From positions 1,612,001-1,676,000 of the forward strand of contig CM065884.1 in assembly GCA_033439255.1 (NCBI GenBank): a DNA stretch of 64,000 nt. The letters run 5' to 3'. The notes beneath the pieces are model-generated. The model saw nothing but the letters and a program-made list of their open reading frames with translations. It did no database searches and was not told the DNA's origin. The DNA is from Hericium rajendrae (Eukaryota; Basidiomycota; Agaricomycetes; Russulales; Hericiaceae). The translations under genes and the position numbers were made by a program. Of this stretch, positions 51,019-61,679 are shown one piece after another (position 1 is the first letter of the stretch; each line of letters starts with the position of its first letter).

Positions 51019-53253
51019 ATGAAGCTTGAATCTCTGCTGCCGCTGCTTGTCGATCATCCAAACTTGCTTCACAATCTATCTCTGTTTCAAACTATGGACT
51101 TTATCTCTTGCTGTTCTATGCTGAAGCGTGAAATCTGCTCCGCCCAAGCATCTTTTGCGGATGGCTCTGCTGCCCCGGAAATCCTTCCCCTCTCAGTCCG
51201 CTGCTTTCTAGCTGATGCACTTCTGATTCCTTTTGAAGTTCTGCAAGAATGCTGGGATGTTCTCCGAGAAATCGCATGGCAGCATGCACCTCCAGATACG
51301 GATAGGAATCGTCTACGATCCATAATGGAAACCCATGGATTGTGCAGGGGACTTGGTGCGTTTCCGTCGTCATCTACGCTTCATCTGCTGATCATTTCCA
51401 GCAGCTCTTCGTACATTCTATCCGCCTCAAGATGTCTGTGACAACCCGACATGTACCAGAAAGCCGCCTCTTCGTAGAGAGATAGTCCGAAAAGCGGTCG
51501 CCTTCACACTTGCCGACGGTGCCTATCCAACGTGGGCCATCATACGACATTGCAATGGTATGTATCTACCTCCTCTCTATGCCTCAAACTGATGATTTGG
51601 ATAGACTGCCATATGATGTACCACCACAATTTCACTGTACGGGACGATCAGCGCACATACTATCCAGGTATCCCGGAGTTTCTTCAAATCGGAGAGCATC
51701 AGTTTGCAGAGACGGCACTCGTCGCTATGTGGATCGATATGATGCTCGTATCCTGGTATGTCCATTTCTCCATTTTCCTTGTACTGTTCTGAATTGTGAC
51801 TGGGAGCAGGGTTTCTGCTACAGGATGTGCTACGATTTATGGGCTGACGCTTTCGCGGCGTGAGAGGCATGTCGAGGCATGGCCTTTGACCTTTGACCTT
51901 ACCACGGAGCACGTGTGGGATGGATTCAGCACACTATCCCTATTGCGGGACTGTCAACGCCGTGACGTTTGTCTACACATCCCGCATAGCGGCCTACAGA
52001 AGGACCGGTTTGCACACGCTATGCAAGAACGGAATGAGCGCATCATCAGGGAGGGGCAGCCAGAGCTTCGGCATTTCTGCGGGAAATGCATGCGTGTGTT
52101 TCCACCGGAAGATAGCTCTTCATATCCTAGTAATGTCTCTCATTTCTTGACCGGCCATCCTTGCTGACTTATGTGTTAAGGGAAGATACAGCCGATCGTA
52201 ATCGACGGAATTACCATTGGCCACCCGTGTTGCGGTGTGTTCCGCTGTACGGAACCTCTAGCGAACAATCGACATCGCTTTTGTCGGACGCATAGCCATC
52301 ACCATGACATCTGTGCGGTCGAAGAATGTTCTCGGCCTGTTGTTCCAGGACGCAAGGCATGCGATTTAGCAGAGCACCAGACCATGGAGGAGCTGCATTG
52401 TGCACGAAGCGCCGCCGCATTTCAGCTCAAACAGCGCCTCCAGCGCATGTCCGTCACGCATCTTACTGATTCCCTCGCAACCGAAGCTGCAGATGGGATC
52501 AACGACTTTGAGGAAATGGACGAATGGTTTCAAGTATCGGATGGTGATGTTAGCGTCCACGTCAAGCCTGTTGGCAGTTCCACTGGACAGTCAGACTTGC
52601 CAGACCTCACGCCGCAATGCGAGGGCAAGTCGGACAGCGGGAATCGCAAGATCAAAGCCCTATTCGGCCGTCGTCGGACTCACAACCAGGAAATAATCCT
52701 GCGAACGTGTGGAATAATCGTAGCGCGGGCTACGTTTTTTGGGGCGGAAGCCATCTCCAATGTGATGGTTCGTCGTTGTTTTTCTCTCTTGCAGGTCCAT
52801 TAATCAGGTTTTATAAATATATAGCACATGGTGAAGGTCGTCTTCAGTATTCCCGGTGCTCAAAAACCGGAGTACTTCATCTTCGACTGCAGCTGCAAGA
52901 CCCTCCGTGAAGCGATCGCACGCAACGACACCTGGTTCAAAGACATCGGCATGCCGGTGGATAATTTTCACATGCGGAAGCACAAAGACTCGGACGTGCT
53001 CTGCAAAGCGTTCTGTGATGCGAGTAAGTTCTTGGAGCTCAGGGGCGAAGACGGCAAGAAATCGTGGTTCAACACGTCGGTTGCGGAGCAGGGTAATGTG
53101 TGGCTCGGAGGTTACCACTCCATGTGCAGAGAGATGACAGCGGTGAAGTTTGATTTCTTTCTTGACGAAATGATAATGCTCCGCAATCAGGCTACTGTGG
53201 CACGCTTAGAGCGCCAAGGTTTTCACCCAGGCTATGCACCGCTTGAGGGATAG
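51019..53253 (+). CDS. CxC5/CxC6 cysteine-cluster protein of the KDZ-transposon-associated type
   Basis: Basidiomycete genomes carry proteins with CxC5 and CxC6 cysteine clusters associated with KDZ transposases. This spliced protein is about 600 residues. The N-terminal part reads LESLLPLLVDHPNLLHNLSL. The CxC5 region follows, with CDNPTCTRK and HCNDCHMMYHHNF, then TEHVWDGFSTLSLLRDCQ and HSGLQKDRFAHAMQERN. The CxC6 region has DGITIGHPCCGVFRCTEP, NNRHRFCRTHSHHHDICAV and GRKACDLAEH. The C-terminal half carries FGRRRTHNQEIILRTCGII, KPEYFIFDCSCKTLREA, MPVDNFHMRKHKDSDVLC and NVWLGGYHSMCREM. The intron before MVKVVFSIPG is 60 nt. All junctions are in frame, so it looks intact. No KDZ transposase is present in the window, so this copy is solitary. 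Host domestication or a mobile remnant are both possible. Confidence 0.85.
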
Positions 53254-53521
53254 AGCACATTACTTGGGCCTATACTGATATGATCTATCTTGTACTTCCC
53301 GTTCTTGATTTGTATCATGGCAATCCTCATTTTTATCTCCTCGTAGTTGCTGCGGCCAATATCCGTGTGACATTGTTTGGCATATTTATGAATATCTGTG
53401 AGGCCCGATATAAGCAATCGTCACCATGTTCGACTTTCGACTCTCATTTATCATCTCTCTCTTCTCTCCCTGCGTCTCCTTCCTGCCAGCCGCTTATTCT
53501 GCAGACACCAGCAACAAGAAG

Positions 53522-54462
53522 ATGCCCAAGATTTTGACCCGTCCTACTTCTCGGGAGTCTCGCAGAGGGCGCTCGTCATTAGCGGGCTCAGCCAGTGTTT
53601 CGGTGACAGTAGGTCTTCTCGTCATGTTTCATCCCGCTACATCTAACGTGCCCACCGCGTTCAGGATCCCACACCTACATCGACTCGGCGACACTCAGAT
53701 ATACTGGGTCTTCGTCTCGGGCTTTCTCTCGCTGAATCAGCTGGGCTTGCAGATCGTCCCGGCTCTCTTCCCGCAAACCCACAGACTTCCAGCACATCTA
53801 CCCTGTCCTCTGACGGTTTGACGACCAAGCATGTCTTGTATGCATCCCTGGATTTGGTCTTGCCGCTCTTGGGTGCTCCAGTTCTCATGCCGCCCGCGTC
53901 TTCACTTCCCGACGGCGGATCTACAGAATACAAGCGTTGCTCCTTATGTAACAAAGGGCGCCGCCCAGCAGCTTGCATTCACAAGATGTGCAAGACCTGT
54001 TGCACGTTCTGGCGTGAACGTTGTACCTATCGCTCCCATAAACCCTCCGACACCAACACGACGTCCACGATACCGGCGCCTTCTATACCTGCTTCTGTTA
54101 CATCGATCACCGCGGACACATCCCTATCCATTCCTACCACGTCTCATCGCACATCCTTATTACCCTCGGTCTCTACTGCATCTACATCTTCAATAAGCAC
54201 CACAGAATCTGGGCTCTCAGTATCTTCTACTACCGACTCCTCTACCCACACGATGACTTCTACTTCTCCTGGCGCTCTTTCCTTCATCCCTGAGTGGTCT
54301 CTCCGTGTGGACCCTGCTGCTGAGGCCGACAAGTGGTTCAGAGAGCTTGATCCGGAGGATTGGGATAGGGTTATGCATGACGAGGACGGTAAAATCATTC
54401 CTTACTCGCTTCGGCCTCGCGCAGAGTATCTCACTGAGGAGCAGCGTGCGCAGCTCACTTAA
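53522..54462 (+). CDS. Unrecognised Ser/Thr-rich protein with a compact Cys/His cluster
   Basis: I do not recognise the family. Two exons: the first starts at 53522 (MPKILTRPTSRESRRGRSS) and ends before a GTGACA donor near 53605. The second starts GATCCCACACCT after a GCGTTCAG acceptor and runs to 54462. An in-frame ATG at 53426 would add a hydrophobic, signal-like N-terminus, but the basic Ser/Arg start seems more natural for a nuclear protein. The key feature is a cluster C-x2-C-x8-C-x4-C-x2-CC-x6-C-x-Y-x-S-H (RCSLC ... ACIHKMCKTCC ... CTYRSH) near 53935-54035. A long Ser/Thr-rich region and an acidic C-terminus with PEWSLRVDPAAEADKWF follow. The same kind of cluster occurs in the neighbouring gene at 54820..57080. 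Confidence 0.6.
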
Positions 54463-54819
54463 GGGGCCAACAATGTACTAGACAGACTATCATTCCGATT
54501 CTTTGACTTGTATTCGATTTGTATAAACTTCTCTTTACTTTGGCAATGATAAACATAAACCCTTTCGCGTCCCGCCTGGCAATGATGCAACTCGCTCGAA
54601 AAAAAGCAATTACACGCTCCGTCGCCGCGTCGAGGTCGAGATCTGGCGATGGGGACAAATTATCTGAGATTCACTATATGGATGATACAAATCTAGACAC
54701 GGAACATGCGAGTAGGCTGGGGAACTACATAGAAATGATGTATGTTAGATTGAAAATGAGGAAGACTTGGAGTACAACGACACCGAGATAGTGTGAAGGT
54801 GAATAGGAATGATATAACT

Positions 54820-57080
54820 CTATCGCAGACGCCTATTGGTTGCGAATGACGTCCAACGCCCATCATACGTCCTGCCTGCGTTGAGCGCAGCCTGTCGATC
54901 AGCTTCTGATGCACGGTCCCAGCGCTTTCGGGCATCATGATACGTTGACTTAGCCCACGTTCTTTTGAAGACTCTCTGGAAGCGCTGAGGCAACGTCATA
55001 TGAGGTACGTCTTTCAGGCGATCTATCTCATTGAAGCAGGCAAGCATGTCCACGACATACATACACGCGGGCCATGCAGCTGACGAGATATCTTCACTAT
55101 CCTGAACGGCAGGTGCAACGAGTGAAGAAGATGGTGCGGCCTGGAGCGACGGACTCGAGGCCTGCGGTGGGGACTGCACGGCAGGTGACGAGGCAGGCAT
55201 TTGAGAGCTTTGGGACGGTGTCGGACCAGAGAATTGCGCGGCAGGTGATGAGACAGGCATTTGAGAGCTTTGGGATGGTGTCGGACCAGAAAATGACATG
55301 CCCATGTGATTCTCCATGGGAGTGGGAGATGGTGAAGTGAGGTCGATAACGTCAGACGAGGAGACATTGGCTGGAGGGAGCGACAAAGGTGGAGAGAATG
55401 AGAAGGACGCAGGTGACGATGGAGCAGGCGACGACCACACAGGAGGGTCCATCAGCGATGGCATCTTTCCCTCCCAGATGCCTAAACCGTTGGTAGCCAA
55501 GGACGGTGTTGGTGCCAAAGATGCAGACGACACGGATGAAGATGATGACTCGGCCACCATAAATCTTGGTGTACTCGCCTCAGAAGGTGTCGAGACCTGA
55601 GATAAGGCTGCTGGTGAAGCACCCCCTGCGATATCCTCCAGGCGACGGCGACGATGAGCAGGACCTAAAGATTCGTCGCTGCTCTCCTGCGGCCGTTTCT
55701 CCAGACTACGAGACGTTGCACGACTGCTTTCACTTGAGGCTGCCAGACGGCGTCGATGCTGCTCTTGCCGCGATTGATCTCGTTCGAGGCGCATGTTGTC
55801 ATGGATGTGAGGATTGCGCAACCTCAGATCGCCCCAGATGGTAGTTCGTTCCTCGAAGTCAACGCACGTGGTAACTCCATGTCGGCGAATGAAGACATGC
55901 TCGTCCGAATCGACTTTGATTACTTGATCAAGCGTGTTCGTGGCCCAGGCTTTGAGGCTCCAACTGTAGCGAGAGATCATGTCCGTCTCCGGAGGTTCGC
56001 AGTAACTTGGAAGAACGGACTGAAGACGAGAGAGGGCCCACGTGGGCCACGTATGTTTGGGAGGGTTCACCCAGCGCACAAACGAGAAGCTCGTGTCCTA
56101 TGGTATCATGTAAAGAGATATGGTCAGAATGCAATCGGGTGAGAAGGATGGATTTCGCACCGAATCCCAGTACACTAGAAGGAAACGCTGCTTGATCAAG
56201 CGTTCATTCTCCCGCCTCTCTTCTGCAGCGTCCCGAGAAGAATCTCGTGTGCTGACATTGCGGTTCCATACGTCCATCCAAGAATCTGTCATTTGCCTTG
56301 AGAACGTGAGGGTTCCAGGACCTGTTGAGGGCCCATCCACAGGCGCAGAGTCCACTGAATTGGCGGTCGAGGGAGCGGATATGCCAGTAGCTGAACCTGC
56401 ATACCATGCCTGCGCGGCGTCCAAAACAGCTTGAGAACGGTTTGATGGACGGTCAGCGCTAGCGTCAGGAAGCTGCAATTGATCACAGTCATCTGGAAAT
56501 AGAGCGTGAATATTTTCGCAATCTATTTAAGGCAGATTAAACACTGTGATCACGTACTGTTGGCTGTCGAGGTTATGGCCGGAGCTACTGCCACTCCACT
56601 GTGACTGGTGTAAGAGCATCCGCCACTCTCACAACAATGCTTCTTGCACATGTTGCGCTGACAATTGCCAGCAATGCGTACGCTCGCGCAGGAGTGAAAT
56701 ACGCAGCGTCGTTGCCCGCCCTCTCCCGACGTAGTACCTGCTGAGCCGCTGGTGCTCTGTTGCCGCCCGAGCGTCAGCGCAGGTGCAGTTGAAGGCTGCG
56801 CAGGCGGGCGCACTGCTGGTGGCCGCTGTGTTGACGCCGCTGGAACAGAGAGAGATGGCATTGATGCTGACGATTGCAGTACGCCGCCGCTGCCGCCGCC
56901 ATAGCTGGCTATGCCAGCTTCCTCTGGAGAACGCAAAAATGAGCACCATTTACACGTCCCACAGTAGATAAACGGTTTTCCGTCCTTCTTCGAGGGGCTG
57001 AGGAGCTGCTGGCAGTATGGACAGTGGTTATGATGCCCGATTAGTGGAGGCGGCACTATGATTCTCGTTCGGGGGGGCAT
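54820..57080 (-). CDS. Unrecognised protein with N-terminal zinc-binding-like motifs and Cys/His cluster
   Basis: No known family recognised. The N-terminus has a zinc-ribbon-like segment, HCPYCQQLLSPSKKDGKP then IYCGTCKWCSF, loosely resembling GRF-type fingers. A Ser/Pro linker follows, then a cluster RCVFHSC, AGNCQRNMCKKHCC, GGCSYTSH of pattern C-x4-C-x8-C-x4-C-x3-CC-x4-C-x-Y-x-S-H. The middle part has FSRQMTDSWMDVW and WVNPPKHTWPTWALSRLQSV. A long Ser/Pro-rich region holds a 20-residue tandem duplication, and the C-terminus is basic (VFKRTWAKSTYHDARKRWDR). Introns near 56080-56140 and 56490-56560 join exons in frame. The architecture suggests a nuclear nucleic-acid-binding protein. It lies in an accessory region beside the KDZ-associated gene. 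Confidence 0.65.
55181..55300. repeat. 60-bp tandem duplication inside the Cys-cluster gene
   Basis: Two 60-bp units (55181-55240 and 55241-55300) differ at only a few positions and encode FSGPTPSQSSQMP-type repeats of 20 residues. The duplication keeps the reading frame. Confidence 0.85.
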
Positions 57081-57162
57081 TGTAAAAGAAAAATATTGGA
57101 GATAATACAAAAACTAAGGCGGCGGGGAAACAAGTAGAAACGAAGAACGAGGAGAGTCTGAA

Positions 57163-57213
57163 TGGGAGGGGGAGGGGGAGGGGGGAGGGGGGACGGGGGA
57201 CGGGGGACCGGGT
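57163..57213. repeat. G-rich tract between divergent genes
   Basis: Runs of three to six G separated by single A or C bases over about 50 bp. Four or more G-runs could form a G-quadruplex. It lies between the start of the Cys-cluster gene (57080) and SGNH hydrolase copy 2 (57456). Slippage-prone sequence like this is also easily mis-assembled. Confidence 0.7.
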
Positions 57214-57285
57214 GCAGTTCGGGGCAGGTCCATGACGCGCGGACGTGTAGACCTCACGTGCGTGCAGGGACCGATCACGGGATGT

Positions 57286-57308
57286 ATCCGCCGGACGATC
57301 CGGCGGAT
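57286..57308. repeat. 23-bp inverted repeat with CGGACGATCCG core
   Basis: ATCCGCCGG and CCGGCGGAT arms surround the core at 57292-57302. The core matches the two palindromes near 50.85 kb. It lies about 150 bp upstream of SGNH hydrolase copy 2 and in the promoter region of the divergent Cys-cluster gene. Confidence 0.6.
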
Positions 57309-57455
57309 TTGTTCCCGGACTTTCCGATATAGAGACTTTCTGACGACTACAGTTCCTAGCGCAGTATCTAGTAACGAAATAATCGTCTCTTTACCAAGGG
57401 CAGCAGCCTACACGATCCATTATTACCAGACGTATCTATCAGTCGCGAAGCTGTC

Positions 57456-58582
57456 ATGTCGAAGACCATGAAAGAGAACGACCACAAGCTCGGCTCTGCG
57501 GCAGAGTTCATGTCCACTCTCATCCAAGCAGGTCCTCGCTGGAAAGGGTTTGACCAAGTGAAGCATTTTATCGTCTTGTGCGTAGAACATCACTTCCCCC
57601 TTGGTTGCCATCCCTTATTCCTCAAGCTTATGTTGCTCAGCGGTGCCTCGTACTGCGACGTTGGCTACAGTCATAGGGAGACACATCCGACAGCAGAACG
57701 ACCTCTCGGGGTTGATTTTCCTGGCGATACGTACAATGAGCCTGGAAAGCCTAACTGGGTCGGACACCTGGTGACAATGGGGCACAACTTCCTCGTCCAT
57801 GATTATGGGAAAGGAGGCGCCATGGTGGACGGCGTCCGCTACCAAGTGGAAACTGAATTCCTCCCTCATGCCGGTCAGAAGCCTGACTGGGCAGCATGGA
57901 ATGAGTCCAATAGCCTATTCAGTAATGCGCCTTCATGCATTGCACGAGTGATTCTCTGATCATGTCCTCCTAGGCACCTGGGTTGGTATCAACGATTGCG
58001 CGTATGTGCTCAATACAAGTCTGCTATGTTATTCCGGCACTAATACCTCGTTATTAGCTATATTCGCGAACCAGCCAAAGTCAAAGGGTCGATTGACGAG
58101 CTTTTTCTCACACAAGAAAAGCTCTATGAGGCGGGGGCTCGGAACTATGTCTTTGTCAATGTACCTCCTATTGACCGGTCACCGGCAGGCAAGTCAGACT
58201 CGCAGGGGGCATCAGTGTTTTATTAGAACTCATTTCTTTTTGACTCAGTGGGAGATCGCCGAATGCCATCGAGCGCGCAGGTTTTCAAAGCTTGGAACGC
58301 CCAGCTGCTTATCCGGGCCAAAGCATTTGCAGCATCGCATCCTGATGCGACGGTCATGATTTACTCTTCTTGGGCTACTTTCAACTGTGTCCTAGATGAT
58401 CCCATAGCCTATGGCTTTGCATCGGGTTCAGAAAAAAGGAAGGCGGAGATATCTGGTTCGATCAACTTCACCCTACATCTGCGATGCACGAGATAATTGC
58501 CAAGGATCTGCTCGAGCTTTTGCATGGGCGGACCTCCAATGACCTGGAAGTTCCTTCCAAGTCGGAGGACGCGGCGGCATGA
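57456..58582 (+). CDS. SGNH hydrolase (GDSL/CE16-like esterase), copy 2
   Basis: Paralog of the gene at 49509 with the same exon layout. Block I reads FIVFGASYCDVGYS after splicing, so the usual Asp of Gly-Asp-Ser is Ala while the Ser is kept. The other blocks are normal: HDYGKGGAMV, GTWVGINDCAYI and, after frame correction, WFDQLHPTSAMH. Shared motifs include PLGVDFPGDTYNEPGKPNWV and VNVPPIDRSPA. The intron 58189..58248 uses a GC donor at the same position as in copy 1. At the A6 run 58432-58437 one base appears to be lost. Without it the reading frame leaves the family sequence before the catalytic Asp/His, and with it the gene ends at 58582. Activity of the GASY form is uncertain. Confidence 0.82.
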
Positions 58583-58845
58583 CAGGCATTACAATGGCTG
58601 GAACGCCTTTGGTTCACGTCTCAGTAGTTTTTATTCTACAAAGTGAGATCATGGCAGTCGTTATATGTTCTTTGTTTAGATATACAATCCAGGACATCAG
58701 CGTATCATCCTTCAAGTGTGCCCAATCATGGCCCTTATCAACCAAGAAACGTAGGCTCCCAGTAGTCATCATATGATGATCAGTAAAACAAAAGTCCATA
58801 CATTCATTTAAATTGCTGGTGATCCAATTGAATCCTTGTTCGGAT

Positions 58846-60147
58846 CTATACAATCCTAAGGCAATCATCATTATCACCCGTCGTGTATATGAGCCCTTCG
58901 TCAAGCAGCTCCTCGATGGCTTGGCTGATGGCACAGCGTGGAGTTGAGGATCACCTACGTCGAAGGGTGGAACCTATGCGCACCTGATTTGTTGAGACGT
59001 GACGCCCCTATGATTTAATCCGCTGCATACAAGAGTGACGGGGACGCCACGCTCTCCATGACTCGTCTCGTTGTTCTTGATCTGAAGTAAGACGTCCCGT
59101 TGCAACGAGGTCATATACGAATATGGATCACGGCAGCCATCGGGTACGACTGAATCAAGCAATTCCTCTTGCGGTTCTGGAGATGGAGAATGAGGTGGGA
59201 GATGAGGAGACGTTGGCACGGAGACGAAGTCTCCCTCATCGTCTGAATCACTGTCAGAGGCGACTAAACTGCGATCTGTGACGGTGTGAGATGCGTCTGG
59301 GGAATGGGACTCGTAGGGGCTGTCCCTAATTGTGGAGCACCACGAAAAATCAGAGTGCTTGGCTCGGAATTCTGCTGAGAATGTCGCGGGGTAGAGGTGG
59401 TGAACGGCTGTGTTTCTTCAGCTGGATGGTGCCGTTCGTCCAGGTCCTCAGAATAAGTCTCCATATCGACGGTTGGAAGAGAAACGTCGTGGTTGCTCTC
59501 GGCTTCCAATATTGAGGACTCTTCCGAGCTCGAGGCTTCTGATCCATCCGATGTTTCGTCCAGCTAGATAAATCAAATTAGCAATGAATATTAAGGCGGA
59601 AAAGAAGGAAGGCTTACCGATGGAATTCGATCGTAGTGTAGCAGAGCGATCATTGCCTCCAAAAGGTGGTGGAATGGTTCGTGCATATCTATTACACGAC
59701 GTAATGACTGGACCTCCAAACGATTCACTCCAGAGAATCTACCCAGCTTTGCAATGATGCGAACGTAGCAATGAGCACTGCGAGATATGGTGAGTGACTA
59801 GTACGATGAGCGCTCAGAGCCAAGTGTCTAGACTTACGGTATCTGTTCAGGGACTATGGCGTTTCCTGCTTTGTCGGCATCAATCCATCGTTGCGCCATA
59901 ACCCGGCCGGGACTGCCATCCTCAATATAAAACTTGTGCATTTTGGGGGTTTCCTGTACATCAACAACATGTCCGACAACGGTGACCTACGACGGCCGAC
60001 AATCGGCATGGAACGTCAGGTGTGTACTTGTTCCATGCTTACTATTTTAACTTTCATTTTATCGACCTCGAAGTCGGCATCCGAGTGAGCCTGAGTCGCA
60101 TTCAAAACCTGGAGCACGGTCAGCGGACGGAGTGCTCCATAGGCCAT
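58846..60147 (-). CDS. Divergent RPA32 (Rfa2)-like single-strand DNA-binding protein
   Basis: A second, diverged copy of the RPA 32-kDa subunit; the standard copy is at 61968..63125. It begins MAYGALRPLTVLQVLNATQA, equivalent to SLRPLTIKQLYNATQA of the standard copy. The OB fold follows (VTVVGHVVDVQETPKMHKFY, EDGSPGRVMAQRWIDAD, AHCYVRIIAKLGRFSGVNRL, MHEPFHHLLEAMIALLHY). After a long acidic Ser-rich linker comes a C-terminal winged-helix-like part (SLQRDVLLQI, then SQAIEELLDEGLIYTTGDND). The Gly/Ser-rich N-terminal tail is missing at this start; an upstream exon starting near 60308 might supply an N-terminus. At 59299-59302 (GGGG) one lost base explains a frame change in the linker (IPPDASH... 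DSDSDDEGDF). Role uncertain: alternative RPA subunit or decaying duplicate. Confidence 0.75.
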
Positions 60148-60612
60148 GGCTTGCTAAGATGTCGATGATCGGAGGTTTGAAATTTAGACACTACGATTAC
60201 TAGTAGGATGCGACGAAGAACTGACAGCTTGGGACATCGGTAAACTGATGATGACGGGGTGCTGTTCAGCCGCGGAATCGGTATTGACGGTGGACAACGA
60301 AAGAACATAACTTACTATTAGAGCTCCTCTGTTTCTGCTAGTCTTTCACACAGGAAGATCGGCCCCTACAGATCGGCCTCGACAAGTGACGGAGAGCAGT
60401 GAAAAGATTCTGTGGATGCCGAGACACTGCCTCGATCCTGCGAGCTCCAGGAAAAAGATCTACCTGACGTGTGACGTCGCTAACGTGCTCGATACTCGAC
60501 ACTCGACACCTTACGAAGTTATTGGCAGGTCTAAGCTTGCCTTTTTGCGCGCCTTTTATTCCTCTGCTACCCTCCGGATCCAAAGCTTCAGCTTCGATAT
60601 AGTGGAATTCGG
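60148..60612. other. Divergent intergenic region
   Basis: Between the RPA32-like gene and the HAD gene, which point away from each other. It may hold a short upstream exon of the RPA32-like gene (frame beginning MFFRCPPSIPIPRLNS near 60308 and a GTTTACC donor), but this is weak. A short repeat of CTCGATACTCGACACTCGAC lies near 60488. Confidence 0.35.
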
Positions 60613-61679
60613 ATGTCAACAGACTCCGAGCTCAGAACTGGCGCGAGCTTGGACTCGACAGAAGCGACGAAGCTGACTTTGCGTGCAATAGCCCGACAAC
60701 TCTCGTCGCCATTAATCGCGGTTGACCTGGATGATGTTCTGTGTCAGACAAGCGAGTGTGTGGCAGAATGTGAGTGTATTAGATGCTCTATGTTTCATGC
60801 CATGGCGGAACACACTAATGATATGCGATGAAACTATCAAGGGCACAATGAAACGTATGGTACCAATATGATGACCTCATCCTTCTACTGTGCGTGTTCA
60901 GGACTTGTTTTAAAACTATGAACACTCTGGCGTCTGCCGAATAACAAATAATCATTCGCAGATAGCTACTGGTGCAAGGTACGACGCAGTTCCTATGGTC
61001 CTTTACTTACGATGATAATCAGCTCTGATTGTCAACCAGAATCCGGGGTGGGGGACTGTCCCAGAGACATTGGAGAAAGTCAAGGAATTCTATGATAGGG
61101 ACCAGTTGGCGCATGCAAAACCAGTTCCGGGTTCTATCGAGGGCCTGCGCAATTTGCACAAATTCGGCTACAAAACCATCATCGTTACGTCGAGAGTAAT
61201 GCCACAGGAGATGGAAAGCACCATGCACTGGATACAGAGACATTTTCATGGCATGTGCTTCACCCTCTTGGACAATTACTGAGGCTGATATATGAGCTAG
61301 GCATCTTTGACTACGTTGTATTCTCTTGCCAGAAGTCTGAGAGGATCGAGAGGGAAGGCAGATGTATAGGCACGAGTTTGTCAAAGCTGGAGGTGCGTCG
61401 ATCGACCTCATGCTTTCTCCTAGAGGTCCAATCTTGTACCAGGTTTGCAAGACCTTGGATACAGTACTCCTCATCGACGACTTGCTCGAAACCGCCCTTG
61501 CCATAGGTCGAGATGCTGGCAAGCTGGTTCTATTATTTGGGGACTACGAATGGAACAAGCGAGTTAACCCAGCTCAAGAAGATTGGCATTTCCAGGAAAA
61601 ACTCCAAGCGGAATGCGGGAGAGAATGGTGGAAAGAGGAAGAGGTTGCGCTAAACCTGACGACAAGATTTGGCGAGTAA
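60613..61679 (+). CDS. HAD-superfamily 5'(3')-deoxyribonucleotidase-like protein
   Basis: The first exon has LIAVDLDDVLCQTSECVAE, the HAD motif I DxDxV/T with both aspartates. Three short exons then give WHNETYGTNMM..., YSYWCKNPGWGTVPETL. The main exon has KPVPGSIEGLRNLHKFGYKT followed by IIVTSRVMPQE (motif II, Thr/Ser) and the C-terminal exon has TVLLIDDLLETALAIG (motif IV, Asp-Asp). It ends WWKEEEVALNLTTRFGE. This layout fits NT5C-like or related uncharacterised HAD phosphatases. The intron at 61251..61300 has a GC donor. All exons join in frame, about 270 residues. It sits between two RPA32 paralogs, possibly by chance. Confidence 0.75.

Noticed and set aside
53426-53821. Frame starting MFDFRLSFIISLFSP, which looks like a signal peptide
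   Set aside because: It is in frame with the Cys-cluster gene, but the downstream protein looks nuclear. The ATG at 53522 was preferred and this is noted as an alternative start.
50566-57455. Search for a KDZ or other transposase, and for terminal inverted repeats around the accessory genes
   Set aside because: No transposase-like protein is present. The CGGAC palindromes are too short and too unevenly placed to call transposon ends.
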